Shown here: positions 44,681 through 57,369 of the stretch, one piece after another
Position numbering within the stretch: position 1 is the first letter of the stretch
How the letters are laid out: every line of letters starts with the position of its first letter
Assembly: GCA_008933995.1 (NCBI GenBank)
Contig: WARS01000110.1
Location: 2,873,001-2,937,000 of the forward strand
From: Datnioides undecimradiatus
Lineage: Eukaryota > Chordata > Actinopteri > Lobotiformes > Datnioididae
Direction: 5' to 3'
Length of the DNA stretch: 64,000 nt
Position numbers and translations under genes: made by a program
Notes under the pieces: generated by a model
The model's database searches: none
Seen by the model: the letters and a program-made list of their open reading frames with translations, nothing else
Told to the model about the DNA's origin: nothing

Positions 44681-47600
44681 GACATTGGTCATGAGGCTTT
44701 AGGTTGCTTATGTCAAATGAGCGCCAGAAAACAGGCTGCTGTACTATTTGTTTTTTATTTTGAGGTTTGCACAGGGTAAGTCCTAAAGAGATATCTGCCC
44801 ATACAGTTACGATGGTTGTAGAAGTTGTGCTGTCCAAACAGATGTCCAGATTTCCCTCACAGAAATAGGCATCACTGGGAGCCTCACAGATGTTGTATAC
44901 TGACATTAACTCTGGTCAGATTTTCATTGCTACTTCCTTATTCTTGCAAGTGCTAACAATTCATTGATTATTGTTTGGTTCGCCTGAAATGGGGGAAAAA
45001 TGTAAGAAAATATTCACATAATCATCACAAGTCAAGGTGACTATGTCAGGATGTGAGGTAACATAAGATGGGTCCCTGGCTGTGTTTGGTTGTTTGTTGA
45101 TGCTGATATGAATCAATAGAGGATTGGTTGACTGAATGTTTTTACATAAATGCATAACAAAAAATGTTTTTGATATAAGGTATCTCAAAATAGTTTTTTT
45201 TAATATGTACTGAGTTCATTTCACAGTGTAAAAATCAACTTGTTCTGTTGTGAACATATTATGTAACAGAGACACAGTTTCTAAATTACCTCAAAGAGAC
45301 ATTAATCTGGGTTTATGTATGTTATGTATCAGCTAACGTGTTATTACTGACATGTTTGTGATAAGTGAACATTTGGCTGATTCATTTGTTAGTCTGTATT
45401 AAATCCGTGGCCTGTCATGTATTGCTATAGGAATTAGCAACAATTCTTTATTTAAAGCATCCAGCACTAAATTATATTAGTAATAAGCAATGCAGGTTTG
45501 AAGGACAATGAGTGGGGTTCGGATTTGGAGCCAAGCTGCGGACCAATTTACTGTCAGAGTTGGACACTTAGCCTGTTTAGAACGTTAGTTTAGCCAGTGT
45601 ACATTCAGGTATCATAATAGGTCTTGCCAAACCTCAGCTCCTTTTTTGTTTTTCTTATTGTATTAAATAACCCTTCCTCAGCCTTTCATATTATTTGAGA
45701 GGAACACATTCTTGTAAAAAGTTTAGCTTTTAGTATTGAAAGTGATCTCTGAAATTATGCTGATGGGCCTGTCTGTGGCATCATTTACAGACTGTAGTTA
45801 AGGGAGCTGAGAGAGTACTGCTGAGGAAAAATATACATATATAGGTCCATGTGTTAGTGCTTTCAGAAAAGGTTTGTATTTCAGTGCAGAGCCATGCAGC
45901 AAAGGCAGAGAAGGTGCTGATTTGAGCCAATAAATTGTGTGGTGTTGTGGTTTGGCTCGGTGATACAGTGTGGGCCAAACTGCTTGTGACTTTACCTCTC
46001 TTTCTTCTATACAAAGCTGCTTGTCAGCACCAACCTCTCAATCAATTTCTGGTTTGTTGCTGTGTTCACCACTGCTTCTGCAGTGGCAAGATCCCTTCCT
46101 TTGTTTGATAGATGTTGTTGGTCAGAGGGACATACCTTGTCAGCAGGAAATGGAAAAATTCTGCATTTAAAGCAGAGCACAGTGGTGCTTAGGGGATCAA
46201 TAGCTCGGAATAGGAACATTTGATGGGCTTTGGTATGGAAGGCAATTCGCCTAAGGACTGAAATATAAACTATGTCAGTGATTTTGTCTTTCACTACTGG
46301 ACAAAAAATTAACACTGTGATTGTGATTGTTGGAGCAGGTCCTCTCTTCACTTAACCACACCTATCCACAGAAAATGGCAGAGGAGATAATTAGTGTGTC
46401 TGTACGAAAGGATGGGGAGAGAGTGGACCCTGAGTACAATCAATGGTATGCTCAGACCAAACCCTAGAAATAGAAATGACCAGGTCAGCTCATTTCGTTC
46501 AATATCACCCCAATATCATAAATCACAATGTATGTAAAGGTGCTATACAATCTGTACAGCATGCAACACTGAGGTTTGATGAGCAAAGAAAAAAAGTCTT
46601 ATCAAACCAAAAAAGAGTCTACCTGTAGAAAACTGTTGCACAAAATTGTTAATCATCTGCAGCTTATAAAAATCGTTTTTGCTGGGAAGGACTTTTAATT
46701 TTGTAAAAACTGACAGCAGACACCAGCCCCCACCTGTAAATGTTTTGGACCTTTCTCTTTGATCCCATTCCAATCCATAATCAGTTTTTATAAACACATT
46801 AAATGCTACTGGAACTGACACTGAGGGAAAGCAAAATGTGATGACCTAAAGATAAAATTCAGTTTTGTTTGAATGTCTCTTGTTTGCTATCTGCATAAAT
46901 GCTTTCCATGACCAGTCACGAACAATAAGCACTTAATCGAAAAACTTCTTTTAAAGCCTTAACTCTATTTTCTGGTAAACTGCTGTTTACCAACATCTTG
47001 CTAAAGTCCATAATACCCACATTCAAGTCCAGTAGCTTAATTCAATGACCCGTAGGATGAAGCTGTCAGTGAGCCTGGAAGTGTGGACCCAGATAGTCTT
47101 GTTCCATCTGTAAGACTACAGCAGACAGAACATTTTGGACTTGGAATGGTTGGGGTCTACGATTATCATGTTGGTCTGCATCCTGCACTGGGAGTTTAGG
47201 TTGTCCATGGATTCTTGTGATTATGCAGAGCAGTTTTGCCAAATGATGACAAACAGGCATCAGTTCAACTTAAAGGGATGGCACTCCCATGCAGGCTCAT
47301 ATCATCATGGCACTTGCAGTAATTGCAGTAAAAAGGATTTTGCTTTAAGTGCGATGGCAATGATTATTCACTGGCCTGTTTTGTCTTATTCTCTCACTGC
47401 TTTTCTGTGCAATGTAACCTCCTTATTTGTCTGTCGTTTGCTGCTCTTTCTCTTTTCTCTTTTCTTACTGCAATTTCCATCCTCCATAATATATTAAGGA
47501 ATAGTGTGGGCATTGTGCTAAGACCTGGTTGATTGTAGAGAAAACTGTGTGTGTGTGTGTGTTGGACCAAAAAACCACCAAAAAAGAAATGATGAATATG

Positions 47601-49087
47601 AAAATAATACAGATATTCAACAGCTCATGATGGACTTCTATCCGACCTTCATCCATTGGTAGATACTACAATTTACCTATGTTCCCTTAAAATTTAATAG
47701 ACAGGCTACTGCTGCTGTTCTTAACACAGTTAACTGATGTTAAGGCCACAGTTTGGGGTATCCACAGCACTGGCCATTTGGCCATGCCATAAGTCTTGCA
47801 ATGCAAATAGGCTGTTTACACTACTGTACAGGTTTAAAGCAGCTGGGCCTGTAACTGTTACCAACTGTTTACGCTTATCAATATCTATATTTCTGTGTGA
47901 CTTTGGACATTATTCAATAATTCAAAACATTTACATTTCAAGACTACATTGTGTTGTGAATTTTTACAGTCTGGTTATGTAACACACCAAATACAAAGAA
48001 ATGCATCTTTGGGTCTCTCAACTGTCAGTCAACCAGTGTTACATGAAATGTTCTCTTAAAAGCTTGAGGATTCACAGGATGTACAAAACTACCACAACTA
48101 TTGTGCATATTATCTATAAAAGAAAGGAGATGTCTTTTCCATTCTACACATAGGCTTCAGTATTTCATTAAACAAAATATTTAAAAGCCTGACAATTTTA
48201 CAACTAATTTTAACAATTCTAAGAACAGCATATCTTTGTATGAATATCAGTCTTTTATAATAGATGTGTATTAACAAAGACTGACAGGATGCCAAAATCT
48301 CTACAAAATCTCAACAGCCCTTTTCTTACTTAACATGTAGTATTGCAACAGGGAAGTTTTTGAATGCTGTTTCACACTTTGATGGTGGTAGGTAGAGAGA
48401 ACGTTGAGTGATAAATGAATGGGATATGCAAGCATCAGTGAGAATATAATAGGAATGGACATGAAGGGATCAGGGCAAACAAGTTGTACATTTATTATTA
48501 AACAGTGCATCACAGAGGTGGCTCACTATGGTCACTTTTTACAAAAACTGAATAAATGTCTAGCTTGTTAAGTATTATCATAACTAGAATATTATTTTGA
48601 CCAAGTCAGTTATTGTTCCAAGATTAATTTTGCTAGCAGGAATGGGCCTTCCACATGCTTTTGACTCACAGTAACAAGAAAAAATTAACAGTATTAACAA
48701 TACACCATAGTTCAACAATCATTAGGTTTTAGCTAAAAAAGCATTTTGTGTTTTCTCTATTGTAATTAAGTTTCCATTGTGAAAATAAATGCCAGAAATA
48801 TTTTTGACTGCATTGCTGACCTGTTCTAACATGAAAAGAGAGTATATTTCTTGAAGTTGCAGTGTGCTGCCAGAATGTTGCTTACAGTGGCAGAGTTGAA
48901 GAAATACACTGCTTTAGAGCAGTTCACACATGCTTTTATTTTCCAGGTGAATTTGCTTATTTGCTTTGATTTTGTGAGCTTTGGGGAATACTTTGAGTAA
49001 GTCATAAATCTTCAAGGTAATAATAAGGTCTGTAACCTGCCTCTATGGCTTTGTAGTCTGAAGGTTGTGATGTCCTTTGTTTTCAGT
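44681..49087. other. intron-like sequence, no exon identified
   Basis: The longest open frame (47135-47497, plus) lacks motifs. Around 47050-47230 the wording resembles 3' parts of LINEs of other fish, too weakly to call. A TG run lies at 47546-47562. Confidence 0.45.
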
Positions 49088-49165
49088 TTGGGATAGCAAC
49101 TACCTGGAGATCAAAGATGCTTGTGACTAAGAGGTTGTTGGTTTCACTCCCAAGACCTGCTATTT
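49088..49165 (+). mobile_element. possible tRNA-type SINE head
   Basis: 'gggatagcaactacctggag' resembles an A box (TAGCnnAGTGG-like) and 'ggtttcactcccaagacc' about 45 bp later resembles a B box (GGTTCGANTCC). The remainder of a SINE is not recognisable. Confidence 0.35.
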
Positions 49166-49377
49166 TTTTATGTGCGTGTAGAGCTGTGTGAATGTGAAGC
49201 ATGGACTTGGTTGATGTTAAAATACCTACTGGTAATGTCTCTGTTTTCAGCTGTCTTGCATCACTGCAACTCTCCTCCGTGTGTCCTCTTCCTTCTGATC
49301 TCTCTCCAGACTTAAGCAGCTTTAGGTTTGCTGCTGCTGCACTATATCACCACAGGTGTGATGGATTACTACAGGGA

Positions 49378-49378
<1 letters not shown>

Positions 49379-49425
<47 letters not shown>
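49379..49425. repeat. (TG)n microsatellite
   Basis: About 23 TG units; the open frames across it on both strands are repeat translations. Confidence 0.97.
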
Positions 49426-49426
<1 letters not shown>

Positions 49427-51119
49427 TGCACCAGACTCCAGGGATTGTAGATGTGACTTCACTGTGGGTGGAGTGTGATAATGGTAATAGCCTATTGTTG
49501 GATGCAGTACATCCTCTACTACATACTTGACTTGGCTATTGGCTGCCTCTGGACAACACACACACAGACACAGATTTAAGGGTTTTTTTTGGACCTTTTT
49601 TTATTTACCACTAAAGGGCCAGCCAGCCAGGCCAGTCCCTCTGATATATGTAAAAACACTATGATTGGTACAGTCAGTAGTGCAGTCATAAAAATGAATG
49701 TGTAAAGTATTTAGGAATTAGTGGCACATCCCTATGTACTTCATGGCCTTAAATTGTAGCTTGACGCAGTATTTTCCTGAACTGTTTGTTGTTGTTTAAT
49801 TCATTATTCATCGAGTTCTTGATATTTTTAATGTTTAATCTTAAAAGTCTTTAATCTTTGTTGTGTACTTCAGCTATTTTAACAGACAGTAAGTGAAGAC
49901 ATAATCTTTGCTTCACAAATGGCTGCATTATCCTGTTACACTGTATTCACTCTGTCTGTTTTCACAAAATTTAACTAGAACTAGAACTAGACAGACTACA
50001 CATGGCTTGATTATGTCTTCAATGGTGGAATAATTCTACCAGGCCCCAGAATTTCAGTGTTTCAGGTAGATTGTACACCATGTAACCACAATAAGAATTC
50101 AAATTTAATCAATTAAAGTCTTCTAAAAGTTTCTAGACTTTGACATAGGGCCTCTTGACAAAAGCCAGCCACACTATTAATTGGGGGAACCACAGTAGTG
50201 AGTACTGTCCTTTTGTGCACACTAAAACTCACATTACTAACTGAATCCAGGGTAAAATTGTTCCAGTATCCATGGGTAGCTCTAGCTCTTTTCTTCCTAA
50301 ATCTTATTTGTCATTATTTGTTTTTTGACAAACTGACCTGTAAGAGAAAATGAAGAATAAAGGCTAATTTCACATACTGTGGATTTCATTACATTACATA
50401 GTATCTTTATATATTCAGATTAGCTCATGGTGTATATCAGAATGTGACATGTTAAGAGTTTTTGTGGCTTGTTGTTACATTAGCAGATGAAGTCGGCAAA
50501 CTTTGCCAGCATAAAGAGAGAACAGTTGTGGCAAATGTCAAACATCTAAATCAAGAAGGGGGTAATAAAGGGGGTTTTAATCAAACTTGCTTGCAGTGTG
50601 GCATGAGACAGGTATCCAGCCTAATGGAATTCCAACAGCAGTGTCCTAACAAAGCGGTGAAGCAAAGCAGAAGACTGGAAAGAGGACTGAGGAGAATGAA
50701 GCAGCTTAAATTACATCCGGTATAAAGAGCCTACAGGCTCTGCTGAGAAATGGGCCATGTTTCAGCTTTCAACTACCCCCTCCCCTGAACACACACATCT
50801 GCCATAAAGTTCCAGAAGCAGCATATTTACCTGCCTCCCCTCTGTGCATTTTCTGCTTAAAGCAAGAGATCAGACTGGTCGGAAACTAAGGGATGAGCAT
50901 ATAAAAAAAAAAGCAGCAGGAAATGAGAAAATGATTAGTGTTACTCTGAAAAAAATGTGCAGTGATCATATAAGTAACAATTTGAAAATGCTGACATTTG
51001 CCTTTCTGACAGTGCTGCAGACTTTGAACTGGGTATTGTAGATAATTTTCTCAAATGTTAAATACACAATCACAATTTGATATATATGAAATATAAATAA
51101 ATTGGAAACTCTCTGGTTA
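49426..51119. other. intron-like sequence, no exon identified
   Basis: No recognised coding or repeat sequence. Confidence 0.45.
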
Positions 51120-51557
51120 AAGAATAATGTGCCATTTAAACCCCATAGTTCCAAGTACAAAACAGCCATTAATGGCCCCTGTTGTGCATCGCTGAAATTC
51201 TGCCTCTGAGGTTGGACAGAAAATAGGCATTTGTGTTGGTTTTTACAATCAACAACAGAGCAATTTGCATGTCTGGCTCTGATCGACGACATCACGACAC
51301 ACTGCTAGCTTACTGCTGGAAACAGTGAATTTTACTAGAGAGATGAACGCCCCTCAGCAGTTTCACTCAGAGGACAGCCTATGTAAATCAGCTGAATCTG
51401 AATGGCCTGTAGGAGCCCCAGTTTACCAGTGGGTGGGGTTTAGAGACGATGCGGGACTTGTCTGCCTTCCTCATTCTCTGAGTTGGTAAGACTGACAGGG
51501 GACTAGTTTTAAATATGTATAGGCAAGAAAAAATGTGTTTTTCACAATATGTCCTCT
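51120..51557 (-). mobile_element. THAP-bearing TTAA-type DNA transposon derivative, copy 2
   Basis: Closely similar to 14760-15060: 'aataggcatttgtg', 'ggtttttacaatcaacaac', 'caatttgcatgtctggctct', 'cctgtaggagcccca'. The minus strand reads MSSIRARHANCSVVDCKNQHKCLFSV, the start of a THAP-like finger. The right end 'cacaatatgtcctct' is the inverted counterpart of the AGGGGACATATTATA end of copy 1, and is followed by TTAA (51558-51561). The left end is not defined. Confidence 0.6.
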
Positions 51558-51904
51558 TTAAATCTTCATCTAAATACCAAAGGCAATGACATGCTTCTGA
51601 CTCCACACAATGGAGTTTGTATTGGATTACAACATAACAATGTTTAATGAGTTTGGGATCTTTTCTGTGCTCCCAGAGAAAAGGAACCTGGCTGACACAG
51701 GAAACTCCATTTACTTGATGCAGAGGAAAGAAAACTTGGAAACATTAACTCTTTGCCTGCAATATTACCTACATGTGAAGTTTAGTTGTCATGTTTGTGC
51801 AGAAATCTGAAATATTTTATCAAATTTGTGGTCTTTTCGGCTCCAATTAACCGGTGATCTGTTTTTCGTGATATTATCACAATGATACAATCTAAAAGAA
51901 GAAC

Positions 51905-52069
51905 CCACTCCAAATAGAGGCCCTGGGTTAAATTCCCCACTCTGCTGGAGTGTCCTTAAGAAGACAATGAAACCTCACCAGTTCTGGGATTGTGAATTGT
52001 ATCTTCCCTTAAACTCTGACTGGGAGACCAGCAAAGGATTTCTTATTATTTATGTTAGTACTTTGGTGA
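51905..52069 (+). mobile_element. tRNA-derived SINE fragment
   Basis: 'ctgggttaaattccccactc' is a B box, followed by 'gtgtccttaagaagacaatg' and 'aaacctcaccagttctggg', the wording of the conserved segment after the tRNA head in many fish SINEs ('gtgtccttgagcaagacac'). The A box region is missing or diverged. Confidence 0.6.
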
Positions 52070-52095
52070 TTTTTTTTTTTTTTTTTTTTTTTTTT
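52070..52095. repeat. T homopolymer
   Basis: 26 consecutive T. Confidence 0.9.
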
Positions 52096-52895
52096 AAATG
52101 TCTTTGGGGTAAAAAGATAAGGGCCAGCTTTCAGTCAAGACAATGACAATGAAAATGAAAATAGTGTGGGGAGGTTGGCTTCAATGACAGGCCACAGAGA
52201 CAGACATTTGTGCCGTTGACATTTCAGTCTCACTGCACCTTCAGATAGTAATGTTTCATAGAGAGAGAGTATTTGAAAAGGCACAGACCTTATCATCTCT
52301 GTGTATGGGTGGTGGGAGACAGAATGAAAGAAGAATGAAGTGTGTGTGCGCGTGTGTGCCTGTATTTATATGAGCCTATAATGAAGAATAGTCTTTGTTA
52401 TCTTTTAATGCAGAGAAAGAGGATCTACAGCTTAACTGGGTGAATTCTAAACAGCAGATTAACCTCAACAGGATGTAAAGGATACTGAGCCCAGCTCTAA
52501 AGTTATTGACAATTCTTATCTGAGTTCAACTTCTTTTTCATGGCGAGCATTGACAAAGCTTCTTGGATGAATAACAAAATGTCCTCAGCAATGGACAGCA
52601 AATGCAGCTACTACAGCCAGAGGTGGAACATCCACAATGCATTGTTGTCCAGGAACAATACACAAAAAGTGATAGCACACTGTGTTGGCACATTTGCACT
52701 TTGTTGGCATTAGGTTTTGTACTTGACCTTATTATTGACAGTATTCTTGGCTTTTACTGACTCACTCCTTACAAACAAATTATAGGCATGTGGTTTTCTT
52801 CCTGTGTGATAGAACCTGTGGATGATTGAGTACATGTAAGGTGGAAGTGTAGAAGTACCGCCAACAGCAGACACACCCACACCCGCAGACCCCTG

Positions 52896-52898
<3 letters not shown>

Positions 52899-52933
<35 letters not shown>

Positions 52934-52960
52934 CTCTCTCTCTCGCTCTCTCTCTCTCGC

Positions 52961-52992
<32 letters not shown>
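52899..52992. repeat. (CT)n microsatellite with CG interruptions
   Basis: About 94 bp of TC units with four TCGC interruptions at regular spacing. The arginine/glutamate-rich frame on the minus strand is a repeat translation. Confidence 0.97.
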
Positions 52993-53004
52993 GACTTCTC
53001 TGTC

Positions 53005-53058
53005 TTTTCCTGAATGGATTCACCAGGCTGGAATCTGTTTGTTCACATCCCACTGCCC
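53005..53058. repeat. 54-bp perfect inverted repeat, copy 1
   Basis: Bases 53005-53058 (ttttcctgaatggattcacc ... cccactgccc) are the exact reverse complement of 59959-60012. It stands 12 bp after the CT microsatellite. No protein or known element is recognised in it. Confidence 0.9.
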
Positions 53059-53200
53059 TCATTAACATTTCAATGCACTCACTCACTCCCACCCTCTTTT
53101 TGCACAATTACACACAGACACATTCATACATGCGGCCTGATGGTAACCATGGGCTGAGTGTCTGACATGCAGTTGAAAAACATGGCAGGAAGAGTTTCTG

Positions 53201-53212
53201 CCCCCCCCCCCC
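53201..53212. repeat. C homopolymer
   Basis: 12 consecutive C. Confidence 0.85.
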
Positions 53213-54559
53213 ATTCTTCCACTTGAACAACCTTTTGCCATTAAAATCTGCCATTAAAACCACTGCAGCTGCTTGCTCTGTATCCTACAAGTTGCATGTG
53301 TTTTTAAGTTTTCAAGTATCAAGCCCACTTAGGAGCAGACAGCTCCTAAGATGGCAGAAAACTATCACAGAATGACACACTATGATAGTAACTAGGTATA
53401 TGCATTTTAGGTACATTTTTAAACTCAAGTCACAGTACGTCCATATATTCTAAGCATTCAGTGGAATATAAAGCTGGGACCCAAACAAAATATGTGGGTG
53501 CCCAAATATTACACCCAAATACTGTATGTGGGTGCTGAATGTTTCATTAAAAAAACCATTGCCATCCATATAATATAATACTAAAAGAGTATGGACACCT
53601 GTACAGAGTCATTTAAATTTAACAGCCTATATTCCACTAAACAAATGGACAGTGTGTACATACTTTTAACTATTTAATGTAAAGTGATCTGACACACTTT
53701 ACAAGTAAAAGTCGTAGACGTTTGTTAAGGATGAATACACTCAGATTCTTAGTTCCTCTTAGCCAAATGTAAACAACATACTTACATTACACCCGTCAAT
53801 GTGAGATGGCTACCTGAACTTTTTAAAGCTGTTTATTAATAAAAAATGGATCAGGTACAGAGATTGTATTTCCTACTTTTGTAAAAGTGCATTTTTAAGT
53901 AAAGGAAAGTTAAGTATTCATAGTATTGCAATCAGAATTGGTACCCAAATATTGTTAGTTTGAAAGCAGGTAATGTCCCTTGCTCCAATATTTTCTTGCT
54001 TGTCTCAGGGGTCTAGCCTTCTGTTGACCATCTTGTGCCTCAGTATGGTTCTGTGTAGGACTACTTATATTTAAACAATTGATTGAGCTTCAGATTATTG
54101 TTTTAATTATATACTGTCTAGTCTCTCTAATTCTGAGACACAGATGTTTTAAATTTTTCAATTACTGATTTTGTCAGATTTTTAACGTTATAAAATAGAA
54201 ACCAACCAACATATACTTAGCATTTTTCTGTAATTTTAGTGCTTTTGGAGATGCTTTGTGTTGTATATAGGACTTGGCAACTCTTGCCTAGTTTATCAGC
54301 TCAAGCCAAATCCTGTTTTTGGTGCGTTTTACGTCTTGCATTTCATTATTACTTCAAATTGTGACCTTTTTGGGCAAATTGAAGCAACTGGTGTTCTGCA
54401 GAGACCAAATGATCAAAATCATACAAACGCCAGCCAACTTACACCACTGTTGGCAACAGTGCAGTTCAGCCTGATGACAGGCTTTTTTGATTTAGCAGAC
54501 TGATGTGCATCGATGATTTAGAACTTTGTAAATAGTTTGTCTGGTGTGTGTTTTAGAAA
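53213..54559. other. AT-rich sequence, no gene seen
   Basis: No recognised coding or repeat sequence. Confidence 0.45.
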
Positions 54560-54838
54560 GGGTGCGTTTAAAGATAGACTTTGAGTTCTGTTGTTTGGTT
54601 ACAATCTAGTTTATTTTGTAGAGTCTTCTTGTGTCTTTTAGTACTTGCTTTCTGTTTTAAGTTGATCGTTAGTTTCACCTGTGTCTTGTTAGCCTTCCCT
54701 CCCTGGTGTGTGTATCCATATATTGTTTGTCACTCGTCGTGTTTACTGTCAGTGTCAACTTGTGTGTGCCTTTTACCTATGTGGATTTACAGTTTAAATC
54801 CATGAAACCCCATGTTTCCTGCTTTGTGGCTTTTGGAT
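54560..54838 (+). repeat. LTR-like fragment
   Basis: The wording 'agtttcacctgtgtcttgtt', 'ccctccctggtgtgtgtatc', 'catatattgtttgtcactcg' follows the layout of fish gypsy LTRs (spacer, TATA-like block, pyrimidine-rich R/U5) as in 20650-20760. No clear ends. Confidence 0.4.
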
Positions 54839-55335
54839 TCACAGTGGGTATAGAAAAGGATGACCCCCTTCAAAATAATCACATTTTGTTGCTTTGCAGC
54901 ATTATGTGAAAAAGATATAACAGTAACATTTCAGGGGGAAAAACCCCCCAAAACCCCCAAAAACAAAAAAATCACTGAGTTGGATAAAGGATCACCCCCT
55001 TTGGTCAGTATTTTGTTGACCCCACTTTTGCTTTAATTACAGCCTTTAGTTTGTTGGGATACATCTCTACTAACTTTGCACACCTAGATTTTGCAAAATT
55101 TGCCCATTCTTCCTTGCAGGACAGTTCAAGTTGGACTGCAGTCTTTCCCATACAAGCCACATTTGCAGAGAATTTGTGGTATTGTTGTCACATACACACA
55201 AGGACCACTCTTTGTCATAAGTTCCTGCAACTGCTTCAAAGTTGCTGCAGGCCTTTTGGTAGCCACTAGCAGTAGCAGCTGGTCTAGGCTAGCATCTCCA
55301 GAGGAACCTTTGATTTTGAGATTGGATATGTAGAT
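54839..55335 (-). mobile_element. degenerate DNA transposon fragment, Tc1-like
   Basis: It starts 'cacagtgggtatagaaaag', a terminal-repeat type seen in fish DNA transposons, and is followed by 'tgaccccacttttgctttaa' and 'cagcctttagtttgttggg'. On the minus strand a short stretch reads YPNKLKAVIKAKVGSTKY, resembling a Tc1 transposase C-terminus. The right end is not found. Confidence 0.5.
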
Positions 55336-55759
55336 TTAGGTATCTGGCCAGCATCATGGCTGTAGCTGATAGCTACTGCAAGGTAAATGCAGTGAGTCTG
55401 AGTCACTTGAAAAGGTCAACTTTGGACTTGTACTTTTTGTATATTGCAGCCCATTGCTTGGCTAATGGCTCGCTTATTAGAAGTAGTTTGATGTTGTTTT
55501 AGTACATTGAAAGTCTTTGTTGTCAGCAAGTATATAGTTTCTTTTTAGTGCCTAAAGTTGTTTTCCACCATTTTTAGGCAATCAAAAATAACATGTTGAC
55601 TCTAGACATGGTCACCTCTCATATCCTCTCTATTTTTTTTCTGCCACTCCTCTTATCTCCCCTCTTCAATCCCTCTGGCAGCCTTCCCCATTCTTACTGT
55701 ATCTTGTTGTCTCTCCTCTCTCTATGGCACTGTGCATGAAATGGTATCTTGCCTTAGTG

Positions 55760-56489
55760 CAGGGGTTGGCAACCCAAAATGTTCAAAGAGCCATATTGGA
55801 CCAAAAAAAACAAAAAACAAATCTGTCTGGTGCTGCAAAAAATTAAAAGCCTTATTTAAGCCTTATATGAAGGCAACACAGGCTGTAAGTGTATATTAGC
55901 TATATTAGCCTACTATCAAAATGACTAAGTAGGCTACAAATCTTCTTGCGGCCCATCAGAGTTCATGTACCTGCATAACAGCGCTGTCCGTTCGATATCG
56001 ATCACATCACACGCTGAATTAATGGCCTTGATTTGCCGATTGGTGATGTCGCCTGCCATTTTAATGGCCCTTTCCTTCACTGTCTTTGCGGAGAGAGGCA
56101 TGTCTTTAATTTTCTGTATTATCTTGGTTTTGTTTTTGAAGTCTGAAAATAGGTGCTCTGATATTTTGATGAATGAATCCTTCATGTAATCACCGTCTGT
56201 GAACGGTTTTCCTCTCTTTATTATCTCTCGGGTTGCAACAAAACTTGCAGCAGTAGTGTACAGTACAGAAATGTTGAAATTTAATATTTATTATACACAT
56301 TTTTAAAGCATTGGAAAACGTTAAGAATGTTTGTCATGTTTGTCCTCCTACAGAAGCCATATTAAAACAAAAAATATATCCCGCCCATCTTTGTCCATTT
56401 TCATACATCTTTGAAAAGGCTCCAGGGTGCCACTACGGGGGCGCTAAAGAGCCGCATTCGGCTCTAGAGCCACGGGTTGCCGACCCCTG
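55760..56489 (-). mobile_element. 730-bp hAT transposon with perfect 8-bp target duplication
   Basis: Ends are CAGGGGTTGGCAACCC (left) and GGGTTGCCGACCCCTG (right), 16-bp inverted repeats with one mismatch. CCTTAGTG stands on both sides (55752-55759 and 56490-56497). The inside carries a scrap of transposase on the minus strand, so it is an internal-deletion derivative of an autonomous hAT. Confidence 0.93.
55934..56185 (-). pseudogene. hAT transposase scrap (Charlie/ZBED5-type)
   Basis: 83 residues: DMPLSAKTVKERAIKMAGDI, then TNRQIKAINSACDVID, ALLCRYMNSDGPQEDL. The pattern LS..TV..R...MA.D......QI..IN.A and ..LL.RY...DG..EDL is that of Charlie-group hAT proteins; the Asp that follows the first block (usually DES) reads DVIDIER here. 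It is flanked by non-coding sequence of the same element. Confidence 0.72.
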
Positions 56490-57369
56490 CCTTAGTGTAA
56501 TGCCTCACTGTCATGCAGAGCTGCAAGGAAAGGACAGACAGAGAAAAACATGGAGGATCAAGTCTAACAAGTGCAGGCCTGGCCAGCTGGAGGATGAAGG
56601 TGACTAACTTGTTTCACCTAATAAAATCAAAGAAAATCCCATTTGTGTAGGATGAGAAATGAGGGCAGGCCACTGTGTATTTTCTCTACTGTGTAAGAAC
56701 AACCCAAGAGCGTGAGCATCACTTTGCAGTGATTGTAAATGTCAGCTCACTCAGTGCTGCATGAATATTAACATAGTCCTGCGGTGCGTCCTGGCTCTCC
56801 AGCTTGTCGTGGATGTTAAAACAGCCACTTAGCAACTGAGAGGCTCCCAGCAGCGCAGGAGAGCAGGTCTGATAGACAGACAGTCAGGCTGGCTGGGCCG
56901 GCCTCTCTCTTACAAATGCTCCACTAAGCCACCAAACATGAATGAATTAGTAGCAAATCCATGAATTATGCAAAGCAGAGACAGAGGCCAAGTGGCTTGG
57001 ATAAAGTGATATTTTTTTCCTCAAAGTCAAAAGAATATGGTTTCATGCATAGGGTTGCTTGTGTCATGTTGCAAGGCAGTTTCATAGAAGATTTTTGTTG
57101 AAATCAAGAGCAGAGTTATGTGTTTTATATTTGAAATATCCTGCATTTTGTCCCCACTGTTATTGTTTAGACAGATAATGCCGATAATATCGAATTACAA
57201 TTTTTTATTTCCTGTACTTTCAAACTCAAGGTTGTTGTTAGGGTCTACTGGAGTTGTCAGTCAGGAAAGTTCACAGATAAGCCACCAAATTCAAAAGTGG
57301 CTGTGTATTCATTAATAGCTAGACAAAGGAAAATTCTACTGACAACAAATATCAGATGAAGTGAGTCCT
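56490..57369. other. no gene seen
   Basis: Host-like sequence without recognised features. Confidence 0.45.

Noticed and set aside
46371..46467. Exon-like piece after CCACAG reading MAEEIISVSVRKDG
   Set aside because: Only about 30 codons to a stop, no donor before it and no recognised similarity; splice signal alone is not enough.
47135..47497. 120-codon plus-strand frame
   Set aside because: The hydrophobic C-terminus is a TTT/CTT-rich stretch; no motif, no promoter, no splice context.
49201..49561. 109-codon frame through a TG array
   Set aside because: Most of its length flanks or crosses the microsatellite; no motif and no conserved pattern.
52769..53107. 112-residue minus-strand protein rich in Arg, Glu and Ser
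   Set aside because: Translation of the CT microsatellite.
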